Shown here piece after piece: positions 7,246 through 13,545 of a stretch of 14,923 nt of DNA. Position numbers and translations under genes: made by a program. The DNA is taken from contig CAYJEO010000019.1 in the NCBI GenBank assembly GCA_964369355.1, forward strand, positions 1 to 14,923, written 5' to 3'. The DNA comes from CAYJEO01 sp964369355 (lineage in GTDB: Bacteria > Bacillota_I > Bacilli_A > RF39 > UBA660). The notes below the pieces were generated by a model. The model worked only from the letters and a program-made list of their open reading frames with translations, was not told the DNA's origin and made no database searches. Position 1 is the stretch's first letter. Every line of letters begins with the position of its first letter.

Positions 7246-7438
7246 TTTTTAAAGTTGTTAAAATATTGTTTTTTTCTATATCTGTGCAGTTGTTCCATAG
7301 TATTTCAAAAAAAACACCTAACCCAGGCAAAACAATTTCATCTTTGCTAGTAATAGCATCAGTAATAGATTGTCTAATAGAATCTTCATTACTATCTTTA
7401 AAATTATGTACTATATTTTCTCTTATATTTATGTTCAT
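7235..7438 (-). CDS. sspI: Small acid-soluble spore protein SspI
   Basis: A 67-aa protein matching the SspI family along its whole length: NIREN-I-HN at the start, SITDAI at 24-29, and the highly characteristic LPGLGVFFEILW (37-48) followed by a short helical end. SspI is a minor SASP made in the forespore and packed in the spore core, known from Bacillus species; its exact role is unclear. The ATG at 7438 is chosen because AAGGAGTG sits 4-5 bases upstream; the frame is open a further 16 codons but without a ribosome-binding site. A sequence fitting the sigma-G consensus lies upstream, as expected for a forespore gene. It is convergent with the sortase gene, sharing 11 bases, and divergent from lemA. 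No spore gene of certain identity is adjacent, and SASP genes of this class are normally scattered singly. It is the main evidence that the organism sporulates. Confidence 0.85.
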   Translation of the reverse strand: MNINIRENIVHNFKDSNEDSIRQSITDAITSKDEIVLPGLGVFFEILWNNCTDIEKNNILTTLKINL

Positions 7439-7455
7439 AAAACACTCCTTTTTAA

Positions 7456-7484
7456 TATAATGTATAAAAAAAATAAAATTATAC
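7456..7484 (-). promoter_or_regulatory. Candidate sigma-G (forespore) promoter of sspI
   Basis: On the minus strand GTATA (7480..7484) and CATTATA (7456..7462) are 17 bases apart. This fits the sigma-G consensus known from Bacillus (-35 about GNATR, -10 about CATNNTA, spacing 17-18). The predicted start, near 7449, falls at the Shine-Dalgarno. A generic AT-rich promoter cannot be excluded, but position, spacing and gene identity agree. Confidence 0.6.
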
Positions 7485-7485
7485 A

Positions 7486-7514
7486 TTGATTAAATTAAAA
7501 AAAAACTATATAAT
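7486..7514 (+). promoter_or_regulatory. Sigma-A-type promoter of lemA
   Basis: TTGATT (7486..7491) and TATAAT (7509..7514) are separated by 17 bases, a near-consensus vegetative promoter. It lies back to back with the sspI promoter. Confidence 0.7.
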
Positions 7515-7535
7515 TAAAATAGAATGGAGGATATT

Positions 7536-8084
7536 ATGATATATATAATAATCGGAGTAATAGTAGTATTACTATTAATGTATGTAATGACAACATATAA
7601 TGGACTAGTTAAATTAAGAAATATTGTAAAAGACCAATGGCATCAAATAGATGTACATTTAAAGCAAAGAGCGGATTTAATTCCAAACATTGTAGAAACA
7701 GTTAAAGGTTATGCTGCTCATGAAAGTGATACTTTAGAATCAGTAATTGCTGCTAGAAACAAAGCGGTAACTGCAACAAATCAACATGATGGAATGCAAG
7801 CAAATGGTGAATTATCACAAGCTTTAGGAAGATTATTTGCTTTAACTGAAGCATATCCTGACTTAAAAGCTAATGTAAATTTTATGGATTTACAAAATCA
7901 ATTAAAAACAATAGAAGAAAAAATTGCGTTTGCAAGACAATTTTATAATGATACAGTTTTAAATTATAAAAATAAATTAGAAATGTTTCCTTCAAATATA
8001 ATTGCATCACTTTTTGGATTCAAACCAGAAGAATTTTTCAAAGCAACTGAAGAAGAAAAAGTTGTACCTAACGTAAAATTTTAA
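7536..8084 (+). CDS. lemA: LemA family protein
   Basis: Membrane protein of 182 aa with one N-terminal transmembrane segment (about 2-18) and a long helical-bundle domain outside or at the membrane. Family hallmarks are visible: YNGLVKLRN, then the LKQRADLIPNIVETVKGYAAHE stretch (positions about 44-66), the AR-N-KAV segment, LSQALGRLFAL-EAYPDLKAN, and IAFARQFYNDTVLNYKNKLEMFPSN near the end. LemA proteins are widespread and of unsettled function; they often sit next to a TPM-domain or HtpX gene, but neither is present here. The frame opens with an ATG at 7524, but GGAGG (7526..7530) overlaps it and is well placed for the ATG at 7536, which gives the normal LemA start. It is monocistronic, with its own promoter and a strong terminator. 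Confidence 0.93.
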   Translation: MIYIIIGVIVVLLLMYVMTTYNGLVKLRNIVKDQWHQIDVHLKQRADLIPNIVETVKGYAAHESDTLESVIAARNKAVTATNQHDGMQANGELSQALGRLFALTEAYPDLKANVNFMDLQNQLKTIEEKIAFARQFYNDTVLNYKNKLEMFPSNIIASLFGFKPEEFFKATEEEKVVPNVKF

Positions 8085-8113
8085 GAAAACTACACATCAG
8101 TGTAGTCTTTTTT
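8085..8113. terminator. Bidirectional terminator between lemA and the Pro/Gln/Met-rich gene
   Basis: ACTACAC (8089..8095) pairs with GTGTAGT (8100..8106) around an ATCA loop. T runs flank it on the plus strand and, read the other way, on the minus strand, so it can end both convergent genes. Confidence 0.85.
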
Positions 8114-8400
8114 TACATTATATGATAATTTTGTTCAGTTTCAGCAAATTTACTATATGTATGTACTGTTCCTTGTTCTAATTTAGTAACTCTTTTTTCT
8201 AAATTATCAACTTGTTGTTTTAAGGCATTCATTTGTTGCATCATTTGATTATTTTGAGGAAGTGGAGCTACTGGTTGATTAGGCATACCAGGTTGCATAT
8301 TCATTCCAGGTTGCATAGGCACATTTCCTTGCTGCATACCAGGCCAATAACCTTGATCATACATTGGTTGATACATAGGATAATTTCTATCTTTTTTCAT
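8113..8400 (-). CDS. Pro/Gln/Met-rich small protein with C-terminal coiled coil
   Basis: A 95-aa protein that I do not recognise. Residues 1-55 are low-complexity and rich in Met, Pro, Gln, Tyr, Asn and Gly, with repeated MQPGM units (PMQPGMNMQPGMPNQP). Residues about 56-78 form a heptad-like coiled coil (MNALKQQVDNLEKRVTKLE). There is no signal peptide or membrane span. The ATG at 8400 has GAAGG about 6 bases upstream. The composition recalls spore coat or coat-assembly proteins of Bacilli, and the presence of sspI in the window makes this plausible. A CATATACT box (8422..8429) with AC 16 bases further upstream (8446..8447) partly fits the mother-cell sigma-K consensus. Both points are inference; a general oligomeric scaffold protein is the alternative. 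It is convergent with lemA and divergent from trmB. Confidence 0.72.
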   Translation of the reverse strand: MKKDRNYPMYQPMYDQGYWPGMQQGNVPMQPGMNMQPGMPNQPVAPLPQNNQMMQQMNALKQQVDNLEKRVTKLEQGTVHTYSKFAETEQNYHIM

Positions 8401-8421
8401 AATTTACCTTCTTTCTAATTA

Positions 8422-8447
8422 AGTATATGATAAATATCTAAAAAGGT
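8422..8447 (-). promoter_or_regulatory. Possible sigma-K/sigma-E-type promoter of the Pro/Gln/Met-rich gene
   Basis: The minus strand reads AC, 16 bases, CATATACT(T). The sigma-K consensus is AC-N16/17-CATANNNTA, so all but the last base fit. In such AT-rich DNA a chance match is quite possible. Confidence 0.3.
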
Positions 8448-8465
8448 GATTTTAAAGATAATTAA

Positions 8466-8494
8466 TTTACTTTAATATATATATTTGGTATAAT
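8466..8494 (+). promoter_or_regulatory. Sigma-A-type promoter of trmB
   Basis: TTTACT (8466..8471), a 17-base spacer and TATAAT (8489..8494), with TGG just before the hexamer (extended -10). The Shine-Dalgarno starts at 8500, so the transcript leader should be about 10 bases. Confidence 0.65.
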
Positions 8495-8509
8495 GTTTTA
8501 GGTGATTTT

Positions 8510-9136
8510 ATGAGACTTAGAAACGTTAAAGGTGCAAAAGAACAAATAAATAATAGTAGTTATGTAATAGTAAATCCAGAACAACATATTGGACAATTTA
8601 AAAAGTTATTTAATAACGATAATGAATTACATATAGAAATAGGTATGGGTAAAGGTAAGTTTATAATAGAAAATGCTTTAAAATATCCGCATATTAATTT
8701 TATTGGAATAGAAAAATTCGATAGTGTTTTAGTAAGAGCTATTGAATCAATAAAAGAAGATATACCTAATTTAAAACTACTTAGATTTGATGCAACCGAA
8801 ATAGAAAAAATATTTAAAAATGAAATTGACGTAGTATACTTAAACTTCTCAGATCCATGGCCTAAAAATAGACATGAACATAGAAGATTAACAAGTTTAG
8901 AATTTTTAAATAGATATGAAAAAATTTTTAAAAATAAAAAAAATATAATAATGAAAACAGATAATAGAAAATTATTTGAATTTTCAGTTATGTCATTAGC
9001 AAACTTTGGATATACAATACAAAATTTATCTTTAGATTTATATAATGATGATATTAAAGATAATGTTCAAACAGAATATGAAAAGAAATTTCATGAATTA
9101 GGTTTCCCTATTTATAAAATAGAAGTAACTAAATAG
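8510..9136 (+). CDS. trmB: tRNA (guanine-N7)-methyltransferase TrmB
   Basis: SAM-dependent enzyme that makes m7G46 in the variable loop of tRNAs in the cytoplasm. The 208-aa length is typical. The SAM-binding motif HIEIGMGKGKF is at 41-51, and the second acidic SAM contact lies in GIEKFDSVLVRA (66-77). The family signature SDPWPKNRHEHRRLT spans 114-128. MKTDN follows at 148-152, and the C-terminal TEYEKKF at 188-194 contributes to tRNA and substrate binding. All are intact. AGGTGA lies 4 bases before the ATG, and a sigma-A-type promoter with extended -10 is directly upstream. The gene stands alone; the next gene has its own promoter. This is a housekeeping gene of clear identity. Confidence 0.96.
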   Translation: MRLRNVKGAKEQINNSSYVIVNPEQHIGQFKKLFNNDNELHIEIGMGKGKFIIENALKYPHINFIGIEKFDSVLVRAIESIKEDIPNLKLLRFDATEIEKIFKNEIDVVYLNFSDPWPKNRHEHRRLTSLEFLNRYEKIFKNKKNIIMKTDNRKLFEFSVMSLANFGYTIQNLSLDLYNDDIKDNVQTEYEKKFHELGFPIYKIEVTK

Positions 9137-9153
9137 ACAAATACTTTACATGT

Positions 9154-9175
9154 AAAAAAAGGAAAAACTTTTTTT
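9154..9175 (+). terminator. Weak A/T-rich terminator after trmB
   Basis: An 8-bp stem of A-T pairs closed by one G-C pair (9154..9161 with 9168..9175), with a GAAAAA loop. Stability is low; the palindrome TTTACATGTAAA lies just upstream. Confidence 0.35.
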
Positions 9176-9188
9176 ATTTATAGTTATT

Positions 9189-9197
9189 TGTTATAAT
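9189..9197 (+). promoter_or_regulatory. Extended -10 promoter for the lipoprotein-YtxH operon
   Basis: TGT-TATAAT, the same extended -10 seen before the flavoprotein gene, ends 20 bases before the lipoprotein ATG. No good -35 is visible. Confidence 0.55.
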
Positions 9198-9217
9198 AAA
9201 TACAAGAGTGGTGAGAT

Positions 9218-9820
9218 ATGAAAAAAATAATCTTAATTCTATTCTTATCTCTTTTTATAACAGGATGTACTGTTGTAAGAATAGATACAAGTAGTATAGA
9301 AAATATTGTCAGTGTAGTTTTATCTAAAGACAATCAATTATATAACAGAGTTGGAAAAGGATATAAATATTATGTTCCAAGAGGAGTTATATATATTGAT
9401 TCAAGTGAATTAAACGATAAACTATATAGTGATGGTAATTACTACTATTTATATATAGATGCAATAAGTTATTATTATCAAAATGAATGTACATACGAAG
9501 AAAAACAAGATGTATATTATTCACAAGCAATTAATCAAGAAGATAAATGTGGTTATTTAGAAATAAGTGAAATTGATGGTAAATACTTAATTGAATTTAT
9601 GTATAACTATGCAAAAATAGAAACAATGGTAACAGAGGAAGATATAAATGAAGTAGTATTAAATGCTTCGTATATATTATCAACAGTTAAATTTAATAAC
9701 AATGTAATTAACTTAATGCTAGATGAAGAGTTTTTTACAGAAAAAGAAGAAAAATATGATATATTTGAATCTAAACAAGAATCGACAAACTTTGTTGAGT
9801 TAGTAGAAGAAAATGAATAA
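9218..9820 (+). CDS. Putative lipoprotein of unknown function
   Basis: A 200-aa exported protein. The N-terminus has a basic start (MKK), a hydrophobic core and the lipobox FITGC, so Cys17 should be lipidated and the protein held on the outer face of the membrane. Nothing after that is recognised. Residues about 25-150 are Tyr- and Asn-rich with alternating hydrophobic strands, including YKYYVPRGVIYIDSSELND and two Cys (in NECTYEE and DKCGYLE) that could form a disulfide. The last 40 residues are acidic and probably unstructured. GGTGAG and an upstream AGAG precede the ATG closely. It opens a four-gene run: the acidic protein gene begins 11 bases after its stop, followed by the YtxG-like and YtxH genes with overlapping or nearly overlapping ends. 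The context suggests an envelope role, not a transporter-type substrate-binding protein. Confidence 0.8.
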   Translation: MKKIILILFLSLFITGCTVVRIDTSSIENIVSVVLSKDNQLYNRVGKGYKYYVPRGVIYIDSSELNDKLYSDGNYYYLYIDAISYYYQNECTYEEKQDVYYSQAINQEDKCGYLEISEIDGKYLIEFMYNYAKIETMVTEEDINEVVLNASYILSTVKFNNNVINLMLDEEFFTEKEEKYDIFESKQESTNFVELVEENE

Positions 9821-9831
9821 GGGGTGGACAT

Positions 9832-10695
9832 ATGGGATTCATGGATAAACTAAAAAATATATTTACGGAAGAAGTAGAAGAAACTACACCAATAAAAAAA
9901 GAAGTCTTACAAGTTGAAATACCAGCGCCAGTAAGAGAAGTAAAAGAAGAAAAAGTAGAAATTAAACCTGAAAAAAAACCAACATTGTTTTTTGACGATG
10001 AAGATTTTGAAATTTTAGAAGAGAAAAAAGAAGAAAAAGTAGAAATCAAACCAGCTTTTAATCCTTCTTATGAACCAAAACCATTATATGGCGGACATAG
10101 TCCTGTTAAAAAAGAAACGAAAAGTGTAGATGAAAAAAAAGATTTCAAACCTTCGCCAATCATTTCGCCAATATATGGAATGTTAGATAAAAACTATGTA
10201 AAAGAAGATATAGTTGAGAAAAAAGTGGTTGATGTATTAACCGAAGATACTAATTTAGACTCAATTAGAAATAAAGCATTTGGTACTTTAGAAGATGATT
10301 TAGAAGATACATTATTCGGAAAAACATCAATTTTATTAAATGATGAAACTGATGTATTTGAAGAAAAAGAAGATTTATTTAAAGAAGAAGATATTTTAGA
10401 AACTTTTGATGCACTAGAACATTTCGAAGAACCAAAAGTAGAAATAATCGAAGAAACAAAAGAAGAAAAAATATTAACTCGTTTTAAAGAAAATGATATT
10501 CCGGTTAAAAAATATAAAGAAAAAAGAGAAATTGAAATCGAATTAGTAGAAGAAGTAAAAGACTTAGATATATTTGATGAAATAGACAGTAAACCAGTAC
10601 AAGAAGAAACACCTAAAAGACCAAAAGACTTAGTAGATGAAAGTGATTTATTTGATCTTATAGATTCTATGTATGAAAGGAAAGATGAAGAATGA
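9832..10695 (+). CDS. Acidic, mostly disordered protein with amphipathic N-terminus and SPIISPIYG motif
   Basis: A 287-aa cytoplasmic protein of unknown function. It starts with an amphipathic helix (MGFMDKLKNIFTEE) of the kind that binds the inner membrane surface in division proteins such as SepF. The rest is rich in Glu, Lys and Asp and lacks a globular core. EEKVEIKP occurs twice (39-46 and 67-74). The centre has KPSPIISPIYGMLDKNY (about 107-122), the only Pro/Ile/Tyr patch and a likely short binding motif. The C-terminus ends in a predicted helix (SDLFDLIDSMYERK). The ATG follows GGGGTGG by 4 bases. Its TGA stop overlaps the next start (ATGATGG), implying tight co-expression with the YtxG-like membrane protein. 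A membrane-associated scaffold or adaptor is my inference; no enzymatic motif is visible. Confidence 0.78.
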   Translation: MGFMDKLKNIFTEEVEETTPIKKEVLQVEIPAPVREVKEEKVEIKPEKKPTLFFDDEDFEILEEKKEEKVEIKPAFNPSYEPKPLYGGHSPVKKETKSVDEKKDFKPSPIISPIYGMLDKNYVKEDIVEKKVVDVLTEDTNLDSIRNKAFGTLEDDLEDTLFGKTSILLNDETDVFEEKEDLFKEEDILETFDALEHFEEPKVEIIEETKEEKILTRFKENDIPVKKYKEKREIEIELVEEVKDLDIFDEIDSKPVQEETPKRPKDLVDESDLFDLIDSMYERKDEE

Positions 10696-10964
10696 TGGTA
10701 TCATTAGATGATTTTTTTCAAATCATAATTTATCTTTTATTGATTATACTATTAGTATCAGCAATTATATTAATAGTAAAATTAATATTTACAACAAAGA
10801 AAGTTGACGCAATAGTAGAAGATGTTGATATGAAAATAAAAAAAACAAATGGCTTATTTGATATAGTAGAATCAGCAACTGAAACATTAACAAGTGTTGG
10901 AGAAATAGCAACAAGCTTAATCAACGAAAAAATAATTAAATTTTTTAAAAAAGGAGATGAATAA
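10692..10964 (+). CDS. YtxG-like small membrane protein (DUF948-like)
   Basis: A 90-aa protein with one strong transmembrane segment (about 10-31, IIIYLLLIILLVSAIILIVKLIF) after a short N-terminus. A predicted amphipathic helix follows (VDAIVEDVDMKIKKTNGLFDIVESATETLTSVG, about 38-70), then a basic end (KIIKFFKKGDE). Size, layout and position directly before a YtxH gene recall the ytxG-ytxH pair of Bacillus, where YtxG is a DUF948 protein; sequence identity to DUF948 cannot be confirmed by eye. Two in-frame ATGs (10692 and 10695) are adjacent; the first overlaps the stop of the acidic protein gene. The stop lies just before the YtxH start, inside its ribosome-binding region. Function is unknown; it probably tethers or assembles with its operon partners. 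Confidence 0.75.
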   Translation: MMVSLDDFFQIIIYLLLIILLVSAIILIVKLIFTTKKVDAIVEDVDMKIKKTNGLFDIVESATETLTSVGEIATSLINEKIIKFFKKGDE

Positions 10965-10965
10965 T

Positions 10966-11361
10966 ATGGCAAAGAAAAAAATTGGATCATTTATTACAGG
11001 AGCATTAGTAGGGGTGGGACTTGGAGTTTTATTCGCACCTAAAAAAGGTAGTGAAACTAGAAAAGAACTAAAAGTTAAATTTGATGAATTATTAGCAAAA
11101 GCAAATGAAATCGATGTGGAAGAAGTAAAATTCAAAATTGAAGCAATGATTGAAGATATTAAAATTGAATTAGAAGACTTAGATAAAGAAAAAGTATTAA
11201 AAATAGCTAATAAAAAAGCAAAACAAATTCAAAAAATGGCTACAGAATTAGTAGAATACGCTGTTGAAAAAGGAACTCCGGTTTTAGAAGAAACAGCTGC
11301 TAATGTTAAATTAAAAGCAATTGAAGTAACAGAAGAAGTTTTAACTAAATTAAAAAAATAA
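10966..11361 (+). CDS. YtxH domain-containing protein
   Basis: A 131-aa protein with the YtxH signature: FITGALVGVGLGVLFAPKKGSETRKEL (residues about 8-34), a glycine-rich membrane-inserting segment ending in the APKKGSETR motif. The remaining 95 residues are a long, charged, helical or coiled-coil tail rich in Lys and Glu. YtxH in Bacillus is a general-stress protein of unknown mechanism. I chose the ATG at 10966, 9 bases after AAGGAG; an in-frame ATG at 10957 touches that Shine-Dalgarno and is unlikely. The gene begins 1 base after the stop of the YtxG-like gene and closes the operon, with a terminator after it. The order lipoprotein, acidic protein, YtxG-like, YtxH suggests one envelope-associated assembly, but no biochemical role can be read from the sequence. 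Confidence 0.88.
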   Translation: MAKKKIGSFITGALVGVGLGVLFAPKKGSETRKELKVKFDELLAKANEIDVEEVKFKIEAMIEDIKIELEDLDKEKVLKIANKKAKQIQKMATELVEYAVEKGTPVLEETAANVKLKAIEVTEEVLTKLKK

Positions 11362-11385
11362 GCGAAATTTTATTTCGTTTTTTTT
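11361..11385 (+). terminator. Rho-independent terminator after ytxH-like gene
   Basis: CGAAAT (11363..11368) pairs with ATTTCG (11372..11377) around a TTT loop, followed by eight T. Flanking A-T pairs can extend the stem. Confidence 0.8.
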
Positions 11386-11395
11386 AATATTTTTT

Positions 11396-11424
11396 TTGCA
11401 AAAAATCAAAAAATATAGTATAAT
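11396..11424 (+). promoter_or_regulatory. Sigma-A-type promoter of the receptor-like gene pair
   Basis: TTGCAA (11396..11401), 17-base spacer, TATAAT (11419..11424), 21 bases before the ATG of the next gene. Confidence 0.65.
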
Positions 11425-11445
11425 TAATTATACTGAGGTGGATAT

Positions 11446-11895
11446 ATGGAATTTATAAAAAAACATAAAGTAACTATTATTATATTAACAATTTTACTGA
11501 TTGCAGTAATTATTTTTGGGATTTGGTTTTACAATATCTTATTCCCGCATGGAGATGCATATGGAAATAGATTAGATGGTATTGAAAATGTTGAAATTAC
11601 TCAAGATAAATATAATGCTATATCTAGTAAAATAAAAGAGATTACAAATGTTGTTGAAGTAGTTAATGATATTAAAGGTAAAGTTATAACTTTTACTGTA
11701 GATATTATTGAAGGTGGAGACATTAATTTAGTATGTGATCATACTGTTAATACATTAAATGAATTATTAACAGAAGAAGAAAAAGCATTTTATGATTTAC
11801 AAATTATTGTGTCTCAAACAAATGAAGATGCAATTCCAGTTATTGGATATAAACAAAATGCTAGTGATGCTTTTGTTTGGACCAATAATAGATAA
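11446..11895 (+). CDS. Single-pass membrane protein of unknown function
   Basis: A 149-aa protein with a basic start (MEFIKKHK), a transmembrane helix (about 9-29) and a roughly 115-residue domain, probably outside. The domain mixes helix and strand: LDGIENVEITQDKYNAI, then VVNDIKGKVITFTVDIIEGG, then CDHTVNTLNELL. The KGKVITFTVDI pattern loosely resembles the beta-alpha core of Asp23/YloU-type domains, but I would not assign it. GAGGTGG lies 4 bases before the ATG and a good promoter precedes it. The next gene, a two-domain receptor-like protein, starts 9 bases after the stop behind AGAGGT, so the two are co-transcribed. A partner or accessory role for that receptor is inferred from position only. 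Confidence 0.75.
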   Translation: MEFIKKHKVTIIILTILLIAVIIFGIWFYNILFPHGDAYGNRLDGIENVEITQDKYNAISSKIKEITNVVEVVNDIKGKVITFTVDIIEGGDINLVCDHTVNTLNELLTEEEKAFYDLQIIVSQTNEDAIPVIGYKQNASDAFVWTNNR

Positions 11896-11904
11896 GAGGT
11901 ATGT

Positions 11905-13545
11905 ATGAAAAATAAAAGAAATTTAACAATAGTAGCAATCATAATTGCAGCTATATTGATATTTTCAGTTTATTATTTCCTTACTGTACAAGATGAAAAT
12001 ACATCTTTAACAGTTTTAGATAGACAATGGATTGAAAGTAATGAAAACAATATAATAGACTTATCAATTATAAATGAAGTTTCAATAATAAATTATAGTG
12101 GTAAAGGAATAGTGTTTGATTTTTTAGATAGTTTAGAAGAAGATACTGGATTAACTTTTAATAAATTATCATATGATTATGGTGATGAATCTAAGACAGA
12201 ATACGCTATTAAAGTAGTAGATGAAAAAGATTCAGAAGACATTTTAATATATCAAGATAATTATGTTTTGGTAAGTAGTTTAACAAAAAGTTTTTTAGAA
12301 TTATCAGAAATACAAAATGTTAAAATAGGTGTAGTAAATGATTTATTAGAAGAAACTAATAAATATTTAACAACATCTGTTAATACTAGTTATAAAGGGT
12401 ATGAAACTTATGAAGATTTAGAAAAAGCTTTAGAAGATAGTGAAGTAGACATGATTGTTTTACCAAAATTACCTTATTTTGATGAAATAGCAGAATCTGA
12501 TACTTTAAATATCAATTATAATATTACTGAAATGACAGAAGATTATGTTATTAGTTTAGGCGATGATTCTAGATTAAATAGTATCTTAACTAAATATTTT
12601 AATAATTGGTCGTCTAAAAATTTAGAACAATCTTTTTATGATAATTTTGCTCTTAACTATTTTGACTTTGCAAATATAACAGAAAAAGATGAAGCAAATT
12701 TTAGAAGTAAAAGATATATGTATGGCTTTGTTGATGATGCGCCTTATGACACAACATTATTAGGTGGTTTATTAGGAATTAATAGTAATTTCATTAAATC
12801 ATTTTCAAAAGCATCAGGAATTGAGATTAATTATCAAAAGTATAATGATTTTAATGATTTAACTGAAGCATTTAATACAAATGAAATAGATTTTTATTTT
12901 AATAGAGCAGGGAGTATGGATTATAAAATAGATGTTTATAATACAGTGTCTCCAGTTTCTGAAAATATTGTAATAATTTCAAAAATTGAAAATGATATTA
13001 CGATAAATTCAGTATATTCACTAAATAATCAAACTGTTTTAACAGTTAAAAATTCTAAAACAAGTGAGTATTTAATTAATTTAGATATTAAGATAGTTGA
13101 ATTTGATACAATTCAAGATTTATTAGATAATAAAAAAACTGAAGATATTATAGTAATAGATGAGGCAAGTTATAAATATTATGAAAATGGTTCTTTATCA
13201 AATTACAAAGTAGATTATGATTTTAATTTAAAATCTGAGTATACATATACTTTAAGAAATATAGAATCAAATGAAGTTTTTAATGAATATTTTGACTTTT
13301 ATTTATCGTTTATTAATAAACAACAAGTTGTAAATAAAAGTTTTGAAGAATTATTAAGTATTGGTAATAAACCTGAAATCTTAAGAATGATCTTAATAGG
13401 ATTATCATCAATAGTTGCATTTATATTAGTATTCTTTGGAATTAAACTAATTAAACCAAAGAAAAAAGTTGTTAAATTGAAAAAAGAAGATAAATTAAGA
13501 TATGTTGATATGTTAACTTCTTTAAAAAATAGAAGCATGGGATGA
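11905..13545 (+). CDS. Membrane receptor-like protein with two solute-binding (SBP family 3-like) domains; C-terminal GGDEF domain lost by frameshift
   Basis: The open frame codes for 546 aa. A signal anchor (7-27) is followed by two tandem segments with the look of extracellular family 3 solute-binding proteins (about 35-240 and 268-470). The second opens with YMYGFVDDAPYDTTLLGGLLGI and both contain YxxxxDLxxAFxxxxIDF-like units. A second transmembrane helix (about 493-513) leads into a basic linker and the opening of a GGDEF domain, DMLTSLKNR (535-543). After that Arg the frame runs into SMG and TGA. The rest of the GGDEF domain is intact in another frame immediately downstream (13532..13918). 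The gene probably once coded for a protein of about 675-680 aa, binding a small ligand outside and carrying a nucleotide-cyclase-like domain inside. Shine-Dalgarno AGAGGT lies 4 bases before the ATG at 11905. The sensor part may still be made. Confidence 0.8.
   Translation: MKNKRNLTIVAIIIAAILIFSVYYFLTVQDENTSLTVLDRQWIESNENNIIDLSIINEVSIINYSGKGIVFDFLDSLEEDTGLTFNKLSYDYGDESKTEYAIKVVDEKDSEDILIYQDNYVLVSSLTKSFLELSEIQNVKIGVVNDLLEETNKYLTTSVNTSYKGYETYEDLEKALEDSEVDMIVLPKLPYFDEIAESDTLNINYNITEMTEDYVISLGDDSRLNSILTKYFNNWSSKNLEQSFYDNFALNYFDFANITEKDEANFRSKRYMYGFVDDAPYDTTLLGGLLGINSNFIKSFSKASGIEINYQKYNDFNDLTEAFNTNEIDFYFNRAGSMDYKIDVYNTVSPVSENIVIISKIENDITINSVYSLNNQTVLTVKNSKTSEYLINLDIKIVEFDTIQDLLDNKKTEDIIVIDEASYKYYENGSLSNYKVDYDFNLKSEYTYTLRNIESNEVFNEYFDFYLSFINKQQVVNKSFEELLSIGNKPEILRMILIGLSSIVAFILVFFGIKLIKPKKKVVKLKKEDKLRYVDMLTSLKNRSMG

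Noticed and set aside
7266..7460. Plus-strand open frame across sspI
   Set aside because: It is antisense to a clearly conserved SspI sequence and lacks a ribosome-binding site.
8233..8418. His/Ile-rich plus-strand open frame opposite the Pro/Gln/Met-rich gene
   Set aside because: Its composition comes from reading Met/Gln/Pro codons backwards. The minus-strand frame has a Shine-Dalgarno and a terminator shared with lemA.
9771..10049. Ser/Phe-rich open frame opposite the acidic protein gene
   Set aside because: It mirrors Glu/Lys-rich codons (GAA read backwards as TTC) and has no start signal; the plus-strand gene has a strong Shine-Dalgarno and operon context.
13519..13545. Programmed -1 frameshift at T-TTA-AAA in the GGDEF gene
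   Set aside because: The heptamer is in the right phase for -1 slippage, but the downstream GGDEF half lies in the +1 frame. The shortened spacer also needs a deletion, which slippage does not explain.
13543..13545. TGA as a sense (Trp) codon, as in Mycoplasma
   Set aside because: Reading through this TGA gives an unrelated sequence and soon another stop. TGA also ends the genes at 5153 and 10695 in tight stop/start overlaps, and Trp is TGG throughout.
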